NCBI GenBank assembly: GCA_964349045.1
Contig: CAYGFI010000070.1
Span: 1-23,149, forward strand
Direction: 5' to 3'
DNA length: 23,149 bases
From: JACJXF01 sp964349045
Lineage (GTDB): Bacteria; Bacteroidota; Bacteroidia; Bacteroidales; GCA-2748055
The notes beneath the pieces were generated by a model. That model saw only the letters and a program-made list of their open reading frames with translations. It searched no databases and was not told the origin of the DNA. Positions within the stretch are counted from its first letter, which is position 1. Every line of letters starts with the position of its first letter. A program made the translations under genes and the position numbers. Shown one piece after another: positions 16,697-23,149 of the stretch.

Positions 16697-19600
16697 ATGG
16701 AAAATAAAAATTCACGTGAAGGTTTTGTCTCTCAATCATCTTCGATCAACGTTCAACGCCGTGATTTTCTTAAATCAGTTGTGGTTCTGGTCGGTGGATT
16801 AAGTCTTTCAAGGTTATCGGTTATGGCAGGTCCCTTTAATGTGGCCAACTTAAACCAGGCAGTACCTGTTGATAAAAAATTAAATAAAGCTTGGGTCAAT
16901 TCACTCTACGATCGTGGCTTACCAACCATATACAAGGGCGTTGAGCTGAACTACATAGGAATGCCGGTTGGCGGAATCTGCACAGGGCAGGTTTATCTTG
17001 GCGGAGATGGCCGTCTTTGGAGATGGGATATCTTCAACAGGACGCATCACACCGAGCACCAGAATTATGCCAATCCCCCCCTTCCTGATAACCCACTCGA
17101 ACAAAGCTTCTCTCTTTCTATTGGCGATAAAAACTGGCCCATCGATCGAAATGGTTTTGCCAATGTAACTTTTAAGGGTCAATACCCCATTGGCCAGGTC
17201 AATTATCAGGATGATTCCATCCCGGTTGAAATTACGCTTGAGGCTTTCTCACCTTTTATTCCACTGGCTTCCGACGACTCTGGTCTGCCCGTTGTTATTA
17301 TGCAGTTTAGAGTTAAAAATAATTCATCTTCCCCAGTTGAAGCAAATCTGACAGGCTTGCTCGAAAATGCCGTGTGTATCGACAATCGAACCATTTTCAG
17401 CGGAAAACGCATAAACAAAATAATTGACGGCAATGGATTTACTTTTCTGGAATGTTCAGTAGAAAAAGACGAAATTACCGACGATCAACGACCCGATAAA
17501 ACCTTTGAAGACTGGAATAAATCAAGTTTTACCAACTGGACAGTTGAAGGAACAGCTTTCGGAAACGGTCCGGTCAGAAAACCAGACATTCCTTCCTATC
17601 AGGGAGATGTTGGTGGTGATACTGACCGGGTGATCAACTCACATGCCACAGCCCCGGGATCTTCAATCCCCGATAAAGATAAAGCTACAGGAAAACTAAT
17701 AAGTAAATCATTTACTATCGACCGAAATTACATTAATTTCTGGATTGGTGGCGGTTCGCATCAGGTACAAACCTGTATAAACCTGGTTGTTGGCAACAAG
17801 GTTGTTCAGACAAAGGCAGGTCCGGACAATAATCAAATGACACTTCAGTCCTTTTATGTCAGGGATATGGCCGGCACAGAGGCTCATCTTGAGATTGTTG
17901 ATTCTTTTGAAGGCGAATGGGGGAATACAGGCATCGGGAAAATTACCTTCAGCGATTGTGCGGGCAATATAACAAACATAGAGAACCTGCCGGATTATGG
18001 AACCATGGGACTGGCATTGCTTGGCGACCCGGCTGAAATTGCTCAAAACAACCAGCCCAGGGTTTTGCTGAGCGAAAAGTCGAGTGGTTCACTGGGGCGT
18101 ATATTGACACTGACGCCAAATCAATCTGCAAGTGTTACCTTCTTGGTAAGCTGGTTTTTCCCAAATCTGACGGATCAGAAAATAGGTTCTGGCCGTTACT
18201 ATTCCAATAAATTTGATTCTGCCTTTTCAGTTGTCAATTACGTTTCTTCAAATTTCGACCGACTAAGTGCCCTAACCAAATTGTGGAGGGATACCTGGTA
18301 TGATTCAACCCTGCCGTTCTGGTTCCTCGATCGTACTTTTATTAACACCTCAACAATAGCAACAGGTACATGTAACCGTTATAAAAATGGGCGCTTCTGG
18401 GCATGGGAAGGTGTTGGGTGTTGCCATGGCACCTGTACACACGTTTGGCATTACGCACAGGCAATGGCAAGAATCTTCCCCGATATCGAACGAGACAACC
18501 GTCAGCGGGTTGACCTTGGACTGGCGCTAAATACGAATACTGGTATAAGTGGATGCCGGGCGGAATATGATCCCGGATTGGCCATTGACGGTCAGTCGGG
18601 AACCATTCTACGCATTTTTAGGGAGCACCAAATGTCGGCCGACGATACCTTTCTGAAAACAAACTGGAATAAGACCAAACTACTATTTATTCCACTCTTC
18701 AGCCGCGATTCAAATAATGACGGTGTATTGGAAGGAGATCAGATGAATACCCTTGATGGTAAGTGGTATGGGAAAATCTCCTGGTTAAGTTCCATTTATC
18801 TGGCAGCTTTACTTGCCGGAGAGGCAATGGCTAGCGAAATGGGTGATACCGATTTTGCCAAAAAATGCCGGCAGATTGTAGAAAAAGGTACTACAACCAT
18901 AGACGAACAACTTTTTAATGGAGAATACTATTTTCAGGTAGGTGATCCTGCTCATACCAGTGAAGTAGGTTCGTACGACGGTTGTGAAATTGACCAGGTT
19001 CTTGGTCAAAGCTGGGCATTCCAGGTAGGACTCGACCGCGTACTTAGCGAAAAAAATACCAAAACAGCACTTGAATCACTTTGGAAATACAATTTTGCTT
19101 TGGATGCCGGTTTATACCGGAAACAGCTGGGTTCAGGAAGGGTTTATGCCATGGAGGGTGAAGCCGGATTGCTCATGTGCTCATGGCCAAAAGGCGATTC
19201 AAAGCGGGTGAAAGTCGGCTATGACTCATATTTCAATGAATGCATGACTGGATTTGAATATCAGGTTGCCGGACACATGATTTGGGAAGGAATGCTGGAA
19301 AATGGGCTGGCTGTAACTAAGGCTATCCACGACCGCTACCATGCTTCCAAACGCAATCCATGGAATGAAGTTGAATGCGGAGATCACTATGCAAGGGCAA
19401 TGGCAAGCTATGGAGTATTTCTAGCAGTTTGTGGTTTTGAATACCACGGTCCTAAAGGATTGGTTGGATTTGCACCTAAAATTACCCCTGAAAATTTCAA
19501 ATCAGCATTCACATCAGCTGAAGGCTGGGGACTTTTCTCACAAAGCAGGACATCTGAAAATCAGCATTGCAAAATAAAGATGAATTATGGACAGTTAAAA

Positions 19601-19807
19601 ATGAAGGTATTCAGACTGGAACTTGGAGGGAACGTAAACGAAAATTCGGTTGAACTTACTATGAAATCAAACGGAAAACTTATTTCTCAAAGCTTTAAAA
19701 TGGAAAATAAGAAACTGAAGATAACCGTTGATGGTTCTCCATTAATAATTGGCGAAAACTCTAATGTTGAAGTTGATATCAGTTTTAAACAACTTACTAT
19801 TTATTGA
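16697..19807 (+). CDS. Tat-exported GH116 glycosidase with inserted binding module
   Basis: A 1036-residue enzyme of family GH116, related to bile-acid beta-glucosidase GBA2. A twin-arginine signal (R21-R22-DFLK, then a hydrophobic stretch to about residue 45) points to export in folded form. The N-terminal beta domain shows the family entry motif NYIGMPVGGICTGQVYLGG and RLWRWDIFN. The (alpha/alpha)6 catalytic domain (about 530-950) contains E571 in FWAWEG, followed by CTHVWHYAQAMARIFPDIE, fitting the nucleophile region, and D687 in NTLDGKWYG, fitting the acid/base region. Family members cleave beta-glucosides, beta-xylosides or N-acetylglucosaminides. Residues about 268-423 form an extra module (FTNWTVEGTAFGNGPV, YINFWIGGGSHQV, LEIVDSFEGEWG) like the one found in Bacteroidota GH32 fructanases, inserted within the N-terminal beta domain. 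Base composition seems richer in G+C than its neighbours (31, 27 and 21 of 60 in three sampled lines). Confidence 0.88.
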   Translation: MENKNSREGFVSQSSSINVQRRDFLKSVVVLVGGLSLSRLSVMAGPFNVANLNQAVPVDKKLNKAWVNSLYDRGLPTIYKGVELNYIGMPVGGICTGQVYLGGDGRLWRWDIFNRTHHTEHQNYANPPLPDNPLEQSFSLSIGDKNWPIDRNGFANVTFKGQYPIGQVNYQDDSIPVEITLEAFSPFIPLASDDSGLPVVIMQFRVKNNSSSPVEANLTGLLENAVCIDNRTIFSGKRINKIIDGNGFTFLECSVEKDEITDDQRPDKTFEDWNKSSFTNWTVEGTAFGNGPVRKPDIPSYQGDVGGDTDRVINSHATAPGSSIPDKDKATGKLISKSFTIDRNYINFWIGGGSHQVQTCINLVVGNKVVQTKAGPDNNQMTLQSFYVRDMAGTEAHLEIVDSFEGEWGNTGIGKITFSDCAGNITNIENLPDYGTMGLALLGDPAEIAQNNQPRVLLSEKSSGSLGRILTLTPNQSASVTFLVSWFFPNLTDQKIGSGRYYSNKFDSAFSVVNYVSSNFDRLSALTKLWRDTWYDSTLPFWFLDRTFINTSTIATGTCNRYKNGRFWAWEGVGCCHGTCTHVWHYAQAMARIFPDIERDNRQRVDLGLALNTNTGISGCRAEYDPGLAIDGQSGTILRIFREHQMSADDTFLKTNWNKTKLLFIPLFSRDSNNDGVLEGDQMNTLDGKWYGKISWLSSIYLAALLAGEAMASEMGDTDFAKKCRQIVEKGTTTIDEQLFNGEYYFQVGDPAHTSEVGSYDGCEIDQVLGQSWAFQVGLDRVLSEKNTKTALESLWKYNFALDAGLYRKQLGSGRVYAMEGEAGLLMCSWPKGDSKRVKVGYDSYFNECMTGFEYQVAGHMIWEGMLENGLAVTKAIHDRYHASKRNPWNEVECGDHYARAMASYGVFLAVCGFEYHGPKGLVGFAPKITPENFKSAFTSAEGWGLFSQSRTSENQHCKIKMNYGQLKMKVFRLELGGNVNENSVELTMKSNGKLISQSFKMENKKLKITVDGSPLIIGENSNVEVDISFKQLTIY

Positions 19808-19948
19808 GGCAATATAATAGCATAATAGCAATATGTGATTTTTCAATTAGTTGATAGCTAATTGAAAGATATGTTCACAATATAAATGTCAAAAATAATA
19901 ATGTAAAAACCTTTGATAATTTTAATATCTACTAAAAATTTGAAGATT
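19808..19948 (+). other. Intergenic region after GH116
   Basis: This 141-bp gap contains an 8-bp tandem direct repeat (ATAATAGC at 19814-19821 and 19822-19829) and a strong A/T-rich inverted repeat at 19838-19870. A TTG-initiated in-frame extension of the next gene from 19913 is present but is not a credible start. Confidence 0.5.
19838..19870 (+). terminator. Long A/T-rich hairpin after GH116
   Basis: TTTCAATTAG (19841-19850) and CTAATTGAAA (19858-19867) are perfect inverted complements around a 7-base loop. The stem extends by one G-T wobble and two A-T pairs to 13 pairs. It lies 31 bases after the GH116 stop. There is no T-run after it, so it may be a transcript 3'-end stabiliser, a processing site or a protein-binding palindrome rather than a classical terminator. 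Confidence 0.5.
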
Positions 19949-20935
19949 ATGAGATATAGATTCTTTTTAACTTTAGTTTTAACCTTGTTGGGTTGTCATA
20001 ATCAGAATCGACCTGCTTTTAAGCACATTGCAAAAGATCCTGTAGTGCTAGCTCCAGGACTAAAAGGAGAGTGGGATGCAGGGGCTCTTGGCTCAATGAC
20101 AGTTGTAAAAGTAAAAGACACTTTTCATATGTATTATGAAGCATGGGGTGAACTAAGCAAAGAAGGTACTCAAAGTGAATACCAAACCTTACAAATCGGC
20201 CATGCAACTTCGAAAGATGGAATCAAGTGGTCTAAAGACCCTGGGAATCCTGCAATAGCACAAGGAGATTCAGGAGAATGGGATTCTGATGGCACATGGG
20301 ATCCATTCGTTATCTATAAGGATGGTATATTCAAAATGTGGTATGGTGGAAATATAAATTTTCGCGGCGCATGGGGTTATGCAACTTCTATTGATGGAAC
20401 AAATTTTGAAAAAAAAGGGAAGATCAGTTCTTTTGGTGATTTTGAAGATGTCCACGTAGTGCATAATCCTTATGACAATAAATATTATTTATTTTATTGG
20501 GACAGGGCAAAGGCGCCCTGGGACGCTGTTATGGACGGACTACCCTCTCCGTCTGGTTTGGTTGTAGCTGTTTCAAACAATGAGATTAACTTTGATTTTC
20601 AAAATGCTAAATGTCTGGAGGTGAAAGGACAGACCTGGCCTGTAAAATATAGCCAGGTTATAAGAGAAAATGATCTTTGGGTCATGATTTATGGCGAAGC
20701 AGTTACCCGCGGTAACCCATCAAGTACCGGAATAGCAACATCTTCAGACCTAATCAACTGGACTAAAAGAGTTTTTCCTGTTTTTAAAGGACATGATTCT
20801 GAAATAATCAAAGTGAGCGAAGACCTATGGTATCTGTATTATGCTCCCGATGCCTATTTTGACATGCCTGGTTGTGATATTAGGCTGGCAATATATAAAG
20901 GGAAACTATCTAAACTATACGAAAAGGAAGAATAG
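19949..20935 (+). CDS. Five-bladed beta-propeller glycosidase-like lipoprotein (copy 2)
   Basis: The start is set at ATG 19949 because it gives an ideal lipoprotein signal, MRYRFFLTLVLTLLGC with Cys16; the frame stays open to a TTG at 19913, but that would spoil the signal. The 328-residue product is highly similar to the protein at 15554-16591 from KDPVVLAPGLKGEWDAGALG to the C-terminus, keeping the acidic residues of GEWDAG, GTWDPF and FEDVHVVH. It differs mainly in the linker after the lipid anchor (shorter here), in blade two (INFRGAWG against VGSHCDWG) and in surface charge. Those changes near the probable pocket could mean altered substrate preference. It lies between GH116 and the sulfatase. 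Confidence 0.75.
   Translation: MRYRFFLTLVLTLLGCHNQNRPAFKHIAKDPVVLAPGLKGEWDAGALGSMTVVKVKDTFHMYYEAWGELSKEGTQSEYQTLQIGHATSKDGIKWSKDPGNPAIAQGDSGEWDSDGTWDPFVIYKDGIFKMWYGGNINFRGAWGYATSIDGTNFEKKGKISSFGDFEDVHVVHNPYDNKYYLFYWDRAKAPWDAVMDGLPSPSGLVVAVSNNEINFDFQNAKCLEVKGQTWPVKYSQVIRENDLWVMIYGEAVTRGNPSSTGIATSSDLINWTKRVFPVFKGHDSEIIKVSEDLWYLYYAPDAYFDMPGCDIRLAIYKGKLSKLYEKEE
20711..20743 (+). repeat. 33-bp identity tract shared with 16373-16405
   Basis: Second member of the repeat described in propeller copy 1; same orientation and same reading frame. Confidence 0.85.
20826..20868 (+). repeat. 43-bp identity tract shared with 16488-16530
   Basis: Second member of the repeat described in propeller copy 1; same orientation and same reading frame. 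Confidence 0.85.
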
Positions 20936-20993
20936 AATTAGCTTAAGAAGAACCAAAAGTCCAGGGAAATAAATATTGATACAATCAATTATT

Positions 20994-22874
20994 ATGAATG
21001 ATAAGATTTTGATATTGTTTGGTATTGCCTGCTCACTGACTCACACTGCTGATTCTCAGCCCCCGGATGTGTCGATTCAGGTTACAGGAAAGACAAATGT
21101 CATTTTCATTTTAACCGACGATCAGGGGTATGGAGATCTGGCCTGCACTGGAAATACGATTATCAGAACTCCGAATCTGGACAAACTTTATGCTGAAAGT
21201 ATCAGGTTCACAAATTTTCATGTAAATCCGGTTTGCTCTCCCTCAAGGGCATCTCTGTTAACCGGACGCTATGCTTCGAGGGTAGGGGTATGGCGAACCG
21301 TATCGGGAAGATCCATATTATATGAAGACGAGAAAACCATGGCTGATTTATTTAAAGAAAACGGGTATAAAACAGCCATGTTCGGTAAGTGGCATCTGGG
21401 AGATAATTATCCTTATCGTCCGCAGGACAGAGGTTTTGATGAAGCATTGATCCATGGTGGAGGTGGAGTAGGAAATGTCCAGGATTACTGGGCAAATGAT
21501 TATTTTGACGACACTTACTTCAGGAATGGAAAACCGGAATGCTTTAAAGGATTCTGCACCGATGTATGGTTTGAAGAAGCAACAAAATTCATAGAGAAAA
21601 ACAGCAGTCAGCCTTTTTTCTGTTATATATCAACCAATGCTCCTCATTTGCCATTTGTGTGCCCTGATGAATATAAAGAAATGTACAAAAGCTTGGAACC
21701 CGGACTAAGTGAATTTTACGGTATGATTACTAATATCGATGACAACATAGGGAAACTTAGAGACAAACTCATAGAGCTCGGGATCGATAAAAATACAATA
21801 TTGATTTTTTCCACTGATAATGGGTCGGCTAGGGGGGCTAAGGTGTGGAATGCAGGTATGCAGGGATGGAAAGGAAGCCCTTATGAAGGTGGTCATAGGG
21901 TGCCCCTTTTTATAAATTGGCCGGCAGGTAAATTAAATACAGGCAAAGACATAGATCAATTGGCTGGTGGTATTGATTTATTACCCACATTAATTGATTT
22001 ATGCAAGCTGAAAAACACTATCGAAAAACCATTTGATGGTGTTAGCCTTCTCCCTGCATTAAACGGAACTGAAATTAAGGACAGAACAATCATTTTGGAT
22101 AATCAGCAACGTTCTTATGTACCAATTTACATGCATTCCTCTACTTGTATAGCATGGGATCAATGGCGTTTAATCGGTGGTACTGAATTATATAATATAA
22201 ATAATGACCCTGCACAGCAAAACAATTTAATTAACCAATTTCCTGATATTGTTAAAATGCTTGAGGTAGCATATGGTAATTGGTACAAGGAAGTATATCA
22301 ACATCGCGAATTTGCTGAGATACATATAGGGTCTCCAAAAGAAAATCCTGTTTGCCTTACAACACATGATATAGTCGGAGAAAGTGTATGGAATCAGGAT
22401 GAAGTATTGGAAGGAAAAAAATGCCTTGGTTTCTGGTCTATTTACGCGGAGGAAAAAGGTTTATATAAAATTAGCATGAGAAGATACCCAATCGAAGCAA
22501 ATCAGGGTTTGGCTGAAAAAATCAATATTCCTGTTGGATTAAAGACTTTATTGTATTACAAAGATCTTAATTATAATAGAAATCAGGTCCATGGATTTAA
22601 TTATGCAATCACACATGATCAGAGCGTACCAATAAATGTTTCGTTTGCACGCCTGAGTATTGACGGTGTTGATCAGCTTAAAGTCCTTCCTTTTGATTCA
22701 CAGAATAAGGATATAATTGAAGATTATTCAGTTAACGGGAGAAATGAAATTACGGCTATAAATTTCTTTGTTGAGATTGAATCAGGCAGCCACCGACTGG
22801 AAGCAAATTTTGTATTTGATGGAGGACAGGGAAATGTGCAGGCTCCCTACTATGTCTATATTGAAAAATTATAG
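20994..22874 (+). CDS. Formylglycine-type sulfatase (S1 family) with C-terminal beta extension
   Basis: The start is taken at ATG 20994 (626 residues); an in-frame TTG at 20976 is less likely. The N-terminus has a short hydrophobic signal (ILILFGIACSL) ending near residue 22. The sulfatase signature is CSPSRASLLTGR with Cys81, which a maturase converts to formylglycine; no maturase gene is in the window. Metal-binding segments are visible as ILTDDQGYGD near the N-terminus and FSTDNGS later, with GWKGSPYEGGHRVP following. The sulfatase core runs to about residue 425. The remaining ~190 residues (SVWNQDEVLEGKKCLGFW, LYKISMRRYP, FFVEIESGSHRLEANF) look like an added beta-sandwich, possibly for glycan recognition. 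It would remove sulfate esters from a glycan before the glycosidases can act. The S1 subfamily cannot be named by eye. Confidence 0.92.
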   Translation: MNDKILILFGIACSLTHTADSQPPDVSIQVTGKTNVIFILTDDQGYGDLACTGNTIIRTPNLDKLYAESIRFTNFHVNPVCSPSRASLLTGRYASRVGVWRTVSGRSILYEDEKTMADLFKENGYKTAMFGKWHLGDNYPYRPQDRGFDEALIHGGGGVGNVQDYWANDYFDDTYFRNGKPECFKGFCTDVWFEEATKFIEKNSSQPFFCYISTNAPHLPFVCPDEYKEMYKSLEPGLSEFYGMITNIDDNIGKLRDKLIELGIDKNTILIFSTDNGSARGAKVWNAGMQGWKGSPYEGGHRVPLFINWPAGKLNTGKDIDQLAGGIDLLPTLIDLCKLKNTIEKPFDGVSLLPALNGTEIKDRTIILDNQQRSYVPIYMHSSTCIAWDQWRLIGGTELYNINNDPAQQNNLINQFPDIVKMLEVAYGNWYKEVYQHREFAEIHIGSPKENPVCLTTHDIVGESVWNQDEVLEGKKCLGFWSIYAEEKGLYKISMRRYPIEANQGLAEKINIPVGLKTLLYYKDLNYNRNQVHGFNYAITHDQSVPINVSFARLSIDGVDQLKVLPFDSQNKDIIEDYSVNGRNEITAINFFVEIESGSHRLEANFVFDGGQGNVQAPYYVYIEKL

Positions 22875-23024
22875 CGAAATATATCTCAATGAATTGTAAA
22901 ATTAAACAATAGACAAGGTGTGGGCATTGATTAGAAAATAATATGTAAGAATTGAATGTGATTATTATAAGTTATGAGATTGCGATTTTTGATCCTCTGA
23001 TTATGAAAAACTAAATTTACTAAA

Positions 23025-23149
23025 ATGAAAAACCTGTCATTTATATTTTGCATTTTACTCTTTTTTTCCTGCACAAATAAAAATTTCGATTTTATCTCAA
23101 TCATCATAGAAAAAGAAAAGTGCCTTGCTATGACTAAAAATGGCAAAAT
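23025..23149 (+). CDS. N-terminus of a new lipoprotein gene (3' truncated by the window)
   Basis: ATG at 23025 opens a frame that runs to the window end: MKNLSFIFCILLFFSC followed by TNKNFDF. This is a Bacteroidota lipoprotein signal with lipobox LFFSC (Cys16). It lies 150 bp after the sulfatase in the same direction and resembles the lipoprotein starts of the two propeller genes in style. Only about 41 residues are visible, and the mature part (ISIIIEKEKCLAMTKNGK) is too short to name a family. Confidence 0.65.
   Translation, partial: MKNLSFIFCILLFFSCTNKNFDFISIIIEKEKCLAMTKNGK

Noticed and set aside
17708..18046. 112-codon minus-strand ORF inside GH116
   Set aside because: Antisense shadow of a strongly supported coding region; no domain signal.
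22931..23146. 71-codon minus-strand ORF at the right end
   Set aside because: It is antisense to a convincing lipoprotein start at 23025 and shows only low-complexity A/T-rich sequence.

Overview
The window reads as a chromosomal stretch of a carbohydrate-degrading Bacteroidota (Cytophaga-Flavobacterium-Bacteroides type). The evidence is A/T-rich gene leaders without clear Shine-Dalgarno sites, a C-terminal tail like the type IX secretion sorting domain on the first gene, many lipoproteins, and the family mix: RhaT, GH38-like, GH116, beta-propeller glycosidase-like, formylglycine sulfatase and a beta-helix protein. The genus cannot be fixed from the sequence. All supported genes lie on the + strand. 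I see no rRNA, tRNA, CRISPR array, transposase or phage gene.

Layout. Positions 2-1858 hold the 3' part of a secreted beta-helix protein. Next is a RhaT-type sugar transporter (1926-2942). A likely operon then runs from 3119 to 15359: a uroporphyrinogen-decarboxylase-family protein of the MtaA/CmuA methyltransferase type, three consecutive GH38-like proteins in an A-B-A' order, and a serine hydrolase lipoprotein of the beta-lactamase/esterase fold. Gaps there are 11, 24, 142 and 10 bp. After a 194-bp gap comes a second block: a lipoprotein five-bladed beta-propeller glycosidase-like gene, a Tat-exported GH116 enzyme with an inserted binding module, a second copy of the propeller gene, and a formylglycine-type sulfatase. 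At the right edge a new lipoprotein gene begins at 23025 and is cut by the window end.

How the genes may work together (inference). The sulfatase, GH116, propeller enzymes, GH38-like proteins and serine hydrolase/esterase would strip sulfate, acyl groups and sugars from a complex glycan or glycoconjugate, mostly in the periplasm. RhaT suggests that L-rhamnose or a similar 6-deoxysugar is one product, and the URO-D-family protein hints at methyl-group chemistry such as O-methyl sugars. No SusC/SusD pair or regulator is in the window, so this is at most part of a polysaccharide utilization locus.

The most notable observation is that all three GH38-like proteins share the fold-level landmarks of GH38 but replace the catalytic/metal-binding Asp with Gln-Glu and lack the Asp of the metal-binding HxD motif. 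This looks like a coherent, chemically divergent clade rather than ordinary alpha-mannosidases. A second is the pair of propeller genes flanking GH116, which share tracts of 33 and 43 identical bases inside otherwise diverged genes, suggesting gene conversion.
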